Assembly (NCBI RefSeq): GCF_900169145.1
Contig: NZ_FXZD01000009.1
Coordinates: forward strand, 62,001-126,000
Origin: Brevibacterium antiquum CNRZ 918
Lineage (GTDB): Bacteria > Actinomycetota > Actinomycetes > Actinomycetales > Brevibacteriaceae
Length of the DNA: 64,000 nt
Reading direction: 5' to 3'
The translations under genes were made by a program, and so were the position numbers. Positions 1 to 8,175 of the stretch are shown piece by piece; within the stretch, counting starts at the first letter, position 1, and each line of letters opens with the position of its first letter. Below the pieces are notes generated by a model. It did no database searches. It saw only the letters and a list, made by a program, of their open reading frames with translations, and was not told the origin of the DNA.

Positions 1-657
1 GGACGCGTCGAGCTTCTCCATACCATCGGAGAGTTCGCCCGCACCGCTGGCGGACTTCTTCGTGCCCTCTGCCAAGCCCTCGGCTCCGTTGTCGAGTTCG
101 CCGGCGGCGTCCCCGAGGTCCTTCATCTGGTCGCCGATCTCGTTGAAGCCGACATAGATGTTGTCGAGATAGGTCTCGGTCATCTTCGTGTTGAAGGTCG
201 TCCGTGCCACCCCAGCCACTGACTGCGCGATCTGGGTGTCGGCGGCCGGAGCGACACCGGAGACGTCGACGTCGAGCTGCGTCTGAGTCGCGGACTTGGC
301 GTCGCTGACCGAGGTCACAGCCCGGGAGAAGCCCTCGGGGATCGTCAAGGTCGCGGCGTAGGACCCGTCGGACATGCCGTTCTCGGCATCTTCTTCATCG
401 GTGATGACCCAATGGATATTGTTGTCCTCTTCGCCCACGAGCCCACTGGTGAGCTGCCGGCCGATCGGCACGGTCTCACCATCAACCTCGGCGCCGTCAT
501 CATTGTTGACGATCGCGGCCTCGATTGTGTCGAGGCGGTCGGTGCTGTTCCACGTGGCCATGATGAATCCGGCGGCCACGATGATCGGGATGAGCACCAG
601 GCCGAAAAGGGACAGCCAGGTCACGGGCCGTTTCGAGTTCGCACGTTCGAGTCTCAC
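1..657 (-). CDS. YhgE/Pip family membrane protein, 3' end cut by window edge
   Basis: Reads in frame for 219 codons and leaves the window at position 1, so only the N-terminal part is present. A GTG start at 657-655 overlaps the stop of the upstream MMPL gene (GTGA overlap), implying translational coupling. The visible part has a short basic N-terminus, one membrane segment (about residues 15-37, LFGLVLIPIIVAAGFIM), an extracytoplasmic domain, and the start of the characteristic GA-rich hydrophobic-spaced repeats (LDNGAEGLAEGTKKSASGA). This is the YhgE/Pip N-terminal architecture, related to ABC-2-type exporter permeases and to the EsaA/phage-infection-protein group. The rest (more repeats and a C-terminal block of about five membrane segments) is expected beyond the window. 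A full-length paralogue lies at 60559-62736. Family assignment is firm; substrate is unknown. Confidence 0.85.
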   Translation of the reverse strand, partial: MRLERANSKRPVTWLSLFGLVLIPIIVAAGFIMATWNSTDRLDTIEAAIVNNDDGAEVDGETVPIGRQLTSGLVGEEDNNIHWVITDEEDAENGMSDGSYAATLTIPEGFSRAVTSVSDAKSATQTQLDVDVSGVAPAADTQIAQSVAGVARTTFNTKMTETYLDNIYVGFNEIGDQMKDLGDAAGELDNGAEGLAEGTKKSASGAGELSDGMEKLDAS

Positions 658-3557
658 GACTGCACGCCTTCCATTTCGCTGCGACCGGCTGCGTGGGCTT
701 GCACGCCGCCGTTGTCATTGTCGGTTCCACGCTCGGTCTCGGGCTTGGCCTCATCGAGGTCGAGATGGAAATAGTTCGTATTCGGGGACAGAACCCCGGT
801 GACGTCACCGTCGGGCAGTCCCAGCACGATAGCCGTGCCCTCGGCCTGCAGATCGAACAGGAGATCGCGTACGGCTCGGCCGCTCTCACCGGCCAGTGCA
901 CCTGCTTCGCTGATGATGAGCAGATCCGGCGCCGAGGTGCGCAGCTGTGAGACTTCACGTGCCCCTGGCATCTTCCCCGGCCCGGTCGCAGAGAGGTCGA
1001 AGTACGGAACACGACGACGGACCCATCCCGCATGTTCGGGCAGGACCATGTCTCCGATCTTCATCTCACCGGAGGTCAGCCCGACGCGACCGGAGAGGGC
1101 AAGCAGAAGTACCTTGCGGGCCTGGCCGCTGGCGACGAGGATCTGGCCCGGTGAGAGCGAGACATCGACCTGGGAGAATCCGCGCCGGCCCGAGCTGACT
1201 GCGATGCCACGGCCGTAGACCCGGTACTCGGAATTCGGTTCCGGCCAGTCCCGCAGAGCCACCTCATGTGCCAAGCCCTCACCTTCGACATCGAGCCTGG
1301 GCAGAATGCGGTCGAGCCACTTCGGCAGCCACCAGGCCTTGTCGCCGAGCATCTGCATGATGGCAGGCACCAAGGACATGCGCACCAGGAAGGCATCGAC
1401 GAAGATGCCCGAGGCCAGGGCGAGGGCGATGGACTTGATGATCGGCTCGCCCGCGGGAACGAAGGCTGCGAAGACGGAGAACATGATGATCGCGGCGGCC
1501 GAGACGACCCGGGCAGAGGAGGCGAAACCGGCCTTGATCGCATCCCGTGCACTCGCCCCGTGGACATAGGCCTCGCGCATGCCGGAGACGAGGAAAACCT
1601 CGTAGTCCATGGCCAATCCGAACAGGATGCCCATGAGGATGATCGGCAGGAAGCTGATGACCGGCCCTGTCGAATCGATGCCCAGCGGACCGGCTAAGAG
1701 TCCGTCGTGGAAGACGAGGACCACGGTGCCGAAGGAAGCGAAAACGGACAGGAGGAAGCCGCCGGTGGCCTTGATCGGGACCGCGATCGACCGGAAGACC
1801 ATCATCAGCAGGATGATCGAGAAGCCGACGACGAAGATGCCGAAGGGGACCAGCGCCTTGCCGAGCTGGTCGGAGACGTCGATCTGGATTGCGGTGGCAC
1901 CGGTGACCGCGGTGTCGAAACCGTCCTCGTCCTCGATGTCCGCGCTCAGGTCCCGAAGCCGGTCGACGGTGTCGAGAGTCGCCGGATCCTCAGAGCTCGT
2001 GGTCGGAATGATCTGGAACAGGGCCGTGGTCGCGTCCCGGTTCGGGGTGGCGAGGATGACCTGGTCGACGCCCTCGACGTCTTCGATCTCGTTCTTGATC
2101 TTCTCGACATCGTCGAGGGGATCATCGGAGGTCACGATCTCGCTGGTCATGACCAGCGGCCCGTTGAAACCGGGGCCGAAATGCTCATCGATGAGGTCGT
2201 AGGTGGTCCGGGCGGGAGTGCCCTCCTCCTGGCTGCCGGCAGTGGGCAGAGAGAGCTGGAGATTGGAGGCGGGGATCGCGAACAGTGCGAGTCCGCCCAC
2301 GATGATGACAATCGTCAGCAGCGGAATCTTCGTCACCACTCGCAGCCAACCCGCGAAGAATCTATTCATGATCGTCTGCGGATACGGTTCGCCGGCCTCG
2401 GCGTGAGCCTCAGCAACGATCGATTCCCGGGACACGGTAGCCGCGATGCCGGGCCCCACCTCGGCAGTGGAGTCCACGCGCGCGTCGGCCTTCTTCTGGG
2501 CCGTGGCCAACGCCCTGCGGTAGCGTTTCGTGGGCTTGGGTGTGATCTTGTCCTTGACCAGTCCCAGCAGCGCGGGAACCATCGTCAGCGAGATCAGCAC
2601 AGCGATGACGACCGAGCCGGAAGCGCCGATGCCCATCACGGTGAGGAAGGGGATTCCGGCCAGGGACAGGCCGAGCAGCGCGATCATCACGGTCATGCCT
2701 GCGAAGACGACGGCCGAGCCGGCAGTGGCCACTGCCCGTCCGGTGGCCTCGAGCGGGTCATGCCCCTCGGCCAGAAGCGCCCGGGCTCGCGAGACGATGA
2801 ACAGGGCATAGTCGATGCCGACCGCCAGGCCCAACATCAGCGCCAACATGATCGAAGAGGAGTTGACCGCGCCGAAGGCCGTGGATCCTACGACCAGGAG
2901 AACGGAGATGCCGACTCCGATGAGCGCTGTGATCAGGGGCATGCCCGCAGCACGGAAGGACCCAAGGGTGAGCAGCAGGACGATGAAGGCGATGACTACG
3001 CCGATGCCTTCGACCCAGGAGATCGCCACGCCTGTGATCTGGAAGAGTTCGCCTCCGCCTTCGACCTGGGAACCGTCGGGCAGGGCATCCCGAAGCGGAT
3101 CCAGTTCGTTCAGGAGCTGGTCGGGAGCGGCCTCGCCGACCTCCTGCTGGGTGCCGTCGTATTGGACGGAGATCATGGCGGCGGATTCGTCGTCGCTGAC
3201 TGCGCCCTTGACCGTGTCGCCGAACGGCGAGGTCACTGCGTCGACGTGCGGGAGATCTTCGAGTCGATCGACTTCCTTCTCGATCTCGTCCTTGTATGTC
3301 GGGGCCTCGACCGAATCACCGTCGGCGGCGACGACGATGACCGAAGCGGCGACGCCCGAGGCTTCGGGGAAGGTTGCACGCATCGAGTCGAGTGCGACCT
3401 GGGCTTCGGACCCCGGAAGGGTGAAGTCATCGTCGAAGTCCTTGGCGAAGGCCGCGACACCGGCACCGACGAGCCCGAAGATCACCAGCCACAGAGCGAT
3501 GACTCGGATGGGAGCGCGGTAGGCACGACGACCCAGGGCGTACAAGAATGTTGACAC
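654..3557 (-). CDS. MMPL family transporter with C-terminal degenerate ABC-ATPase-like domain
   Basis: 967 residues. GTG start at 3557 with a GAGG ribosome-binding site 6 nt upstream. Residues 1-750 have MMPL/RND-type topology: one N-terminal membrane segment, an extracytoplasmic loop, a bundle of five or six segments (about 180-335), a second segment and loop, and a second bundle (about 570-730). Such proteins export lipids or hydrophobic compounds using the proton gradient. Residues from about 765 to the end are not part of the usual fold. They read like an ABC nucleotide-binding domain (VSLSPGQILVASG... then LTSGEMKIGDMVLP) in which the Walker A is lost (ASGQARK at about 809-815) and the Walker B is reduced to LLIISEAG (about 879-886). 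It overlaps the YhgE gene downstream and is divergent from a TetR gene, which probably represses it. Confidence 0.9.
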   Translation of the reverse strand: MSTFLYALGRRAYRAPIRVIALWLVIFGLVGAGVAAFAKDFDDDFTLPGSEAQVALDSMRATFPEASGVAASVIVVAADGDSVEAPTYKDEIEKEVDRLEDLPHVDAVTSPFGDTVKGAVSDDESAAMISVQYDGTQQEVGEAAPDQLLNELDPLRDALPDGSQVEGGGELFQITGVAISWVEGIGVVIAFIVLLLTLGSFRAAGMPLITALIGVGISVLLVVGSTAFGAVNSSSIMLALMLGLAVGIDYALFIVSRARALLAEGHDPLEATGRAVATAGSAVVFAGMTVMIALLGLSLAGIPFLTVMGIGASGSVVIAVLISLTMVPALLGLVKDKITPKPTKRYRRALATAQKKADARVDSTAEVGPGIAATVSRESIVAEAHAEAGEPYPQTIMNRFFAGWLRVVTKIPLLTIVIIVGGLALFAIPASNLQLSLPTAGSQEEGTPARTTYDLIDEHFGPGFNGPLVMTSEIVTSDDPLDDVEKIKNEIEDVEGVDQVILATPNRDATTALFQIIPTTSSEDPATLDTVDRLRDLSADIEDEDGFDTAVTGATAIQIDVSDQLGKALVPFGIFVVGFSIILLMMVFRSIAVPIKATGGFLLSVFASFGTVVLVFHDGLLAGPLGIDSTGPVISFLPIILMGILFGLAMDYEVFLVSGMREAYVHGASARDAIKAGFASSARVVSAAAIIMFSVFAAFVPAGEPIIKSIALALASGIFVDAFLVRMSLVPAIMQMLGDKAWWLPKWLDRILPRLDVEGEGLAHEVALRDWPEPNSEYRVYGRGIAVSSGRRGFSQVDVSLSPGQILVASGQARKVLLLALSGRVGLTSGEMKIGDMVLPEHAGWVRRRVPYFDLSATGPGKMPGAREVSQLRTSAPDLLIISEAGALAGESGRAVRDLLFDLQAEGTAIVLGLPDGDVTGVLSPNTNYFHLDLDEAKPETERGTDNDNGGVQAHAAGRSEMEGVQS

Positions 3558-3567
3558 GAAGACCTCG

Positions 3568-3598
3568 ATACAAAAGTGTATTGGATACAGTACTGTAT
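3568..3598. promoter_or_regulatory. Twin palindromic operators between MMPL and tetR genes
   Basis: Two 14-bp sites lie in the divergent intergenic region. Positions 3568-3581 are ATACA-AAAG-TGTAT and positions 3585-3598 are the perfect palindrome ATACAGTACTGTAT. Both share arms ATACA/TGTAT, and their centres are 17 bp apart. This is the layout expected for a TetR-family repressor binding as a pair of dimers. A further short palindrome, GTTGACTCAAC, is at 3603-3613. Binding by the adjacent TetR protein is inferred. Confidence 0.6.
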
Positions 3599-3655
3599 TG
3601 TTGTTGACTCAACACCCTCAGCGCAAATGCATCAGGAGTTTCTGGAAGATTCTCA

Positions 3656-4360
3656 TTGGATGCTCAGGCCCAGGCCGAACCGATGCGCCACCGCCACAAC
3701 GACGAAATGCCGATGAACACAGACAATCTCAGCGCCCGCAGAAGGCAGACCCGGTCCACACTGGTGGAGGCGGGCGTGTCCGTCTTCGCCGTCAAGGGAA
3801 TCGATGGGGCCTCGATCGAGGAGATCTGCGAGGCCGCCGGATTCACCCGTGGAGCGTTCTACTCGAACTTCTCCAGCCGTGATGACCTGGTCCTGGCCAC
3901 GATCGAACAGCGCACCTCGCACGACCTCGACATGCTCGACGCCACCGTCGAACGGTGGCGCGATCGGCTCAACCGCAGTGGGCCAGAGAACATCGAGGAC
4001 TTCATCATGGAGTTCGTCGAGGACACCTTCAGTCAGAAGAGAGTCACCGCCGCCGAGGTGATCGCCGAGCATGAGATCGAGCTGTACTGTCTGCGCACAC
4101 CCGGGCTCTACCCCAGGTACGCGGAGCTGCACTCATTCCAAGTCCAGCGGATCCAATCGCTGATCGAAAACGCCATCGGCTTTGCGGAAGCCGTCTCAAC
4201 GATTCCCCTCACAGACCTCATCGAAGCTCTCACCGCCGTCCATTCGCAAGCATCACTGCGAGCAGCTGCGGGGAAGAAGCTCCATGAGGTCGTCGAGATC
4301 GACTCGACCCAGATCGTGCGCGTCCTCGGTCGGCTGCTCGAGTTCACACCCAAGCCCTAG
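3656..4360 (+). CDS. TetR family transcriptional regulator
   Basis: Up to 234 residues. The N-terminal helix-turn-helix is clear (about residues 35-80: VFAVKGIDGASIEEICEAAG then FTRGAFYSNFSSRDDLV), with a variable all-helical ligand-binding C-terminus. The start is uncertain: a TTG at 3656 has GGAAG 8 nt upstream, while in-frame ATGs at 3683 and 3713 have weaker sites. The gene is divergent from the MMPL-YhgE pair and separated from it by the twin palindromes at 3568-3598, so it is most simply the local repressor of that exporter operon. The ligand is unknown. Confidence 0.88.
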   Translation: MDAQAQAEPMRHRHNDEMPMNTDNLSARRRQTRSTLVEAGVSVFAVKGIDGASIEEICEAAGFTRGAFYSNFSSRDDLVLATIEQRTSHDLDMLDATVERWRDRLNRSGPENIEDFIMEFVEDTFSQKRVTAAEVIAEHEIELYCLRTPGLYPRYAELHSFQVQRIQSLIENAIGFAEAVSTIPLTDLIEALTAVHSQASLRAAAGKKLHEVVEIDSTQIVRVLGRLLEFTPKP

Positions 4361-4427
4361 ATGCACTGTCCGGCGAAGACCGTTCCGGGCACCCACGACC
4401 CAGCTCTCAGGCACTAAGGTAGTTGGC

Positions 4428-5453
4428 GTGAATGAACTACAGCGCGAATATTACGCCTTCATCAACAACATGGATGTCCGCCTCGGTGCCTTCGTCCTCG
4501 CCGACCTGCCCGAGACCTTCGACAAGGAAGACGGGGCCACGGTGAAGTTCCCCAAGGACTTCGGCCCCAAGTCCCTGCCGATGCTCGAACTCTTCGTCCT
4601 CTCCCGCTTCTCCTCCCCCGACGAAGTGATCGACCCGGAGAGCCGCAGATTCGTCGAAGGCCTCATCCGCTACCTCGGCGAGACCTATCTCCGCGCGATC
4701 GGCGGCGCCTGGGACCACGATGAGGAGACCGGCAACGGGATGCCGTTCATCCGTCCAGACACCGAAGAGGGGCCACTGAAGGGCGAGCCCATCCCCATCC
4801 TGGCGATCATCCTCGCCGCGGTCGATGCCCGCACCGCCGAGGTCTTCACGGCTGTGCTGAATAAGGCCCGCGAGAACCTGGGCGGCGATGGAGAGCCGAA
4901 GCGCAACTGCACCGGCCTGGCGATGGGGATGCTCACCGCTGAGAACTCCAGTGAGGAAGAGGTCGAGTTCCTGTCCCGCTTCATCGGCACCGTGGAACCG
5001 GGCATCGCCGCCTGGACCCAGGAGCAGGCCGATCCCTCCTCGTGGGAGTACGGGCGCGAGAGCCTCGCCCGGCTGGGCAAGCAGCTCAAGGCCCGCTACG
5101 ACTCACGCGATGAGATGATGAGCGAGGAGGAGACCCCGTTCGTCGCCGGAGCAATGCGCTTCATCGGCGAGACCATCCGCCGGATCGGTTTCGGGCAGTG
5201 GCGCTACGGTGCGAGCCTCGAGGCCGACGACCCTCGCAGCAGGCAGCCCTTCATCCGCTTCCGCGTCGGTGATCAGAACCTCGATATGGTCCCGTGGCGA
5301 CTGGCCCAGACGGCGCTCGAAGATTCGAACTCGATCGCCTCTGGCCTTGACACGATCATCTCGATGCGTGACGAAGAGGCCGCAAGCGAAGAGGCTGCGA
5401 ACGGGGCGGACGGCGTCGACGCTGCGGACGGCGTCGAAGCTGACCAGAGCTGA
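4428..5453 (+). CDS. Uncharacterised cytoplasmic protein with internal duplication
   Basis: 341 residues from a GTG at 4428 with AAGG about 8 nt upstream; reading can be extended upstream in frame but without a better start. I do not recognise the family. No signal peptide or membrane segment is visible. Two segments resemble each other: about residues 75-110 (FVEGLIRYLGETYLRAIGG ... MPFIRP) and about 238-275 (FVAGAMRFIGETIRRIGFG ... QPFIRF), so the protein is probably a tandem repeat of one alpha/beta domain. The C-terminus is acidic and low in complexity (EEAASEEAANGADGVD). It is convergent with the acyltransferase gene, leaving about 10 bp. Function is unknown. Confidence 0.8.
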   Translation: MNELQREYYAFINNMDVRLGAFVLADLPETFDKEDGATVKFPKDFGPKSLPMLELFVLSRFSSPDEVIDPESRRFVEGLIRYLGETYLRAIGGAWDHDEETGNGMPFIRPDTEEGPLKGEPIPILAIILAAVDARTAEVFTAVLNKARENLGGDGEPKRNCTGLAMGMLTAENSSEEEVEFLSRFIGTVEPGIAAWTQEQADPSSWEYGRESLARLGKQLKARYDSRDEMMSEEETPFVAGAMRFIGETIRRIGFGQWRYGASLEADDPRSRQPFIRFRVGDQNLDMVPWRLAQTALEDSNSIASGLDTIISMRDEEAASEEAANGADGVDAADGVEADQS

Positions 5454-5463
5454 TGGTGACCGC

Positions 5464-6606
5464 TCAGAGCTGGTAGCGACGGTTGCCCTGCATCCCATCT
5501 GCCGGTGAACCGGGAGCGAGGTCGATCTGCTTGCGGTTCGGGTCGATCTGCACAGTGGCCAGGGTCGCTGACCGGTCCCCATATGCGGCCCCGGGATCCG
5601 GAGTGCAGGACACCGGCGCTTCGCCTGGTCCGGTGGTCAGAATGTCGATGAGATCGGCCGTCGACTCGGGACCACCGGATGCTCCGGTTCGGCTGGAGTA
5701 GTCCTCCAGGCGCCGCTGAAGGTGAGCGTGTCGTGCCCGTGAGGTCGACGTCGCGTTGAGCTCGAGGCTTCCGGGGACGAGGTCGGGGTGGAGGAAGTGG
5801 TTCGTGTGCAGCAGGAATCCTGAACCGGATTCGGCACCCGGTGATGAGTTCGAATCTCCGGCTCGAAGCTCGCGCTTCTGGGCATTGGCGATCTCGACCT
5901 GGACCACCTCGTCGGCGGTGACCACCGTGATGATCGACGAGGACGTCGTCGGCGCCGAATGGATGACTTCGAGTGTCTCGTCCAGGGTCGTCGCCGTTGA
6001 CAGGACCCGTTCGAGGATCATGTGGATGGGCACTCCCCCGACCCCGTCGCCCTCATGTTTGAGGATGTTGAGCAGAACGCCGACACCGGCCTCGTTGAGT
6101 CCGATCTTGCCGAGCATCCCATATTCGGCGATGCCCACGTGATGCAGCTGGCCAGGCACAGCTCCCACATCATTGATGTGCCACAGCGTCGAGAAGTCGG
6201 CGGCCCAATCCCAGTTCTGCGCCGCAAGTGAGCCTCCCTGGCGGGTGAAGCTCACGGTCGAGCACTCCGTCGCCGAGGCTGGTGCCAGACTCATGATCTC
6301 CGTACGGGCGATGACCTCCATCAGCTCGCCGACGGGAACCTTCGCGCCCTCAGCCACGGCCGCGACCTCCTCGGCGGCTTCCGGGGACCACGCCTCGAGC
6401 CGTGCGAGACTCGACCCGGCTGCGGCACGGACGTCCGCCTCGGCGATGGACAGGAATTCGAAGTAGCGCCGGTAGCCGGCGATTGCGGATTCGATGCCGG
6501 TGCGCAGCTCACGCCCGCGCTGGCCACCACGCTGGACGTGGTCAGCGGCTCGGGCGGTGAAGGTCTCGGGCCTGACCTCGGCGGCGGGAACATATTCGGT
6601 GCTCAT
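5464..6606 (-). CDS. C45 family autoproteolytic acyltransferase/hydrolase
   Basis: 380 residues. Resembles the acyl-coenzyme A:6-aminopenicillanate acyltransferase (C45, Ntn-hydrolase) family. In that family a precursor cleaves itself before an internal Cys, which then becomes the N-terminal nucleophile. The candidate here is Cys115 in ATECSTVSF, followed by the family-typical AAQNWDW (about 129-135). A helical N-terminal propeptide precedes it. Bacterial members hydrolyse or transfer acyl groups on amides; few have known substrates. The gene follows the metallo-beta-lactamase-fold gene by 34 bp on the same strand, and the pair is divergent from an APC permease, suggesting uptake and hydrolysis of an N-acylated or lactam compound. 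The pathway is inferred. Confidence 0.82.
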   Translation of the reverse strand: MSTEYVPAAEVRPETFTARAADHVQRGGQRGRELRTGIESAIAGYRRYFEFLSIAEADVRAAAGSSLARLEAWSPEAAEEVAAVAEGAKVPVGELMEVIARTEIMSLAPASATECSTVSFTRQGGSLAAQNWDWAADFSTLWHINDVGAVPGQLHHVGIAEYGMLGKIGLNEAGVGVLLNILKHEGDGVGGVPIHMILERVLSTATTLDETLEVIHSAPTTSSSIITVVTADEVVQVEIANAQKRELRAGDSNSSPGAESGSGFLLHTNHFLHPDLVPGSLELNATSTSRARHAHLQRRLEDYSSRTGASGGPESTADLIDILTTGPGEAPVSCTPDPGAAYGDRSATLATVQIDPNRKQIDLAPGSPADGMQGNRRYQL

Positions 6607-6640
6607 GGACGATTCCTCTTCTTAGGTAGACGTGTTCGCC

Positions 6641-7723
6641 TCACACCTGCGGGACGAGCGAGTCCACTCCGACGTCGATATCCAGGTAGTGCATGTGGGC
6701 GGCTGTCTCCGCCAGGGCGGCGAACAGGTTGAAGTTGTGCAGGGATTCGAATCCGCGCGACCAATGCAGGCCCTGCGCGATCGAGTAGACGCTGTGATCC
6801 TCGGTGGCGTCCATGCGCGCGGTGATCTCACCCAGCCGCTGCTGATGATGGTCGATGAGTTCGCGCCTGCGGTCGTGGAGCCCCTGGAAGCGGAACCCGT
6901 GCGCGGGCAGGACCGCCACCTCTGCATCCAGCTTTCCGATTTTGTCCAGAGAGCCCAGATAGTCGCCGAGGCTGTGCGTGATCGCGCCGCTGTCGAGCCC
7001 GATGTTCGGAGTGATCGTGGGGAGCACGTGGTCGCCTGAGAACAGCAGCTGGTCCTCGTCGCGGATGAAGACCGAATGACCGTAGGTGTGGCCAGGAGTC
7101 CACAGCGCCCGCAGGGCCCCGGACTCCAGCGGCAGATCGGAGCCGTCCTCGAGGATGGTGATGGTGTCGGGCATACTGTTCATCAGCAGTGCGAAATCAT
7201 CCTTGGATCCGACACTGCCCTTGCCCTTCTTGTTGCCGACTTGGAGGCTCTCGACCTCGTCCCAGCGGTCTTCGGGAACGCCGTAGGCGCGGGCGATGTT
7301 GATACTCGGGTCAACTCCGGTGCCCAGGTCCACGCTCTTGGAGAAGAACTGTTTGATCGAGCGCAGATCTTCGCCGTGCATGGCGACCCACATATCTGGA
7401 TTCTTGTTCAGCAGTGCCGGAACCAGCCCGATGTGGTCGCGGTGGTAGTGGGTGATGGCGATCCCGTGCACGTTTGCGACTGTGAATCCCAGAGAATCCA
7501 GCGCCGAGGTGAGTGCCAGATATTGGTCCTTGCCGTCCCAACCGGGATCGATGAGGATCAGGCCCGAGCCGTCTGCGATTCCGTAGCAGTAGGTGTAGAC
7601 GAGTGGGTTGTTCGGGATCGGGACGGGTATCGCCCAGACACCGTAGGCCACGTTCTCCACTGGGGGCAGAACTCTGTCCTTCCACGCCTTCGACTGCGCT
7701 GAACTGAGTGTTTCGATCGCCAT
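6641..7723 (-). CDS. MBL-fold metallo-hydrolase
   Basis: 360 residues from the ATG at 7723. The zinc-binding signature HYHRDH is at about residues 92-97, preceded by the family's LILIDPGWDG strand, with further ligands expected at GHTYGHSVF, FSGDHVLP and the C-terminal PAHG. This is a metallo-beta-lactamase-fold hydrolase with a C-terminal helical extension (HDRRRELIDHHQQRLGEI), as seen in the group related to thioesterases and LACTB2-like proteins. The start is not certain: reading stays open to a TTG at 7828 and another ATG pair lies near 7753. It probably forms a two-gene operon with the downstream C45 acyltransferase. Substrate is unknown. Confidence 0.85.
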   Translation of the reverse strand: MAIETLSSAQSKAWKDRVLPPVENVAYGVWAIPVPIPNNPLVYTYCYGIADGSGLILIDPGWDGKDQYLALTSALDSLGFTVANVHGIAITHYHRDHIGLVPALLNKNPDMWVAMHGEDLRSIKQFFSKSVDLGTGVDPSINIARAYGVPEDRWDEVESLQVGNKKGKGSVGSKDDFALLMNSMPDTITILEDGSDLPLESGALRALWTPGHTYGHSVFIRDEDQLLFSGDHVLPTITPNIGLDSGAITHSLGDYLGSLDKIGKLDAEVAVLPAHGFRFQGLHDRRRELIDHHQQRLGEITARMDATEDHSVYSIAQGLHWSRGFESLHNFNLFAALAETAAHMHYLDIDVGVDSLVPQV

Positions 7724-7828
7724 TGTTCGCCGTTGCCTCTCTTCGTCGAGCATCATGGCCGGGTCCACTTGGGACCGGACCATTGCGGCCCCATGCATCT
7801 GAGGGCCCACATTGCCAATGCTGATCAA

Positions 7829-8175
7829 CCTACTCTCTTTTCGCTGTTACTGAAAGGTCGTTCGGTAGACGGGATGGGGTCAGCGAGATGGGACCGGCAC
7901 CACAGGCAAGGACAGGTGCCGCGAATAGGCGACCAACTTCGGCGAGCTGCTGGTCGCGGAGTTGCACCGCGGCTGGCAATCAGCAATAGACGCTACTGGA
8001 TTCGTTGCGGACAACGCGCCGTCGGGGGAAATTTCGTTTCGATCCGTGGGATTGATTGCATTTTCGGTTGCCGAAGGGATAGCATCTATGACGCAGATCA
8101 CTTCTGCGCCTGTGCGAATGCACGGTCGGGTGCGATCGGTGAAACATCCGGCAAGACTCATTGAAGAGGATTGGT
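7829..8175. promoter_or_regulatory. Divergent intergenic region upstream of APC permease
   Basis: About 350 bp without a convincing gene. It should hold the promoters of both the hydrolase operon and the permease. A possible permease promoter is TTGCAT at 8056-8061 and TAGCAT at 8080-8085, 18 bp apart, which would leave a leader of about 85 nt. A 7-bp inverted repeat (CGGCACC and GGTGCCG, around 7892-7921) is present. None of these sites is strong. Confidence 0.3.

Noticed and set aside
1707..3554. Long open frame of 615 codons antisense to the MMPL gene
   Set aside because: Composition is the mirror of the MMPL gene (D/E/G/R-rich, no fold), typical of the complementary frame in GC-rich coding DNA.
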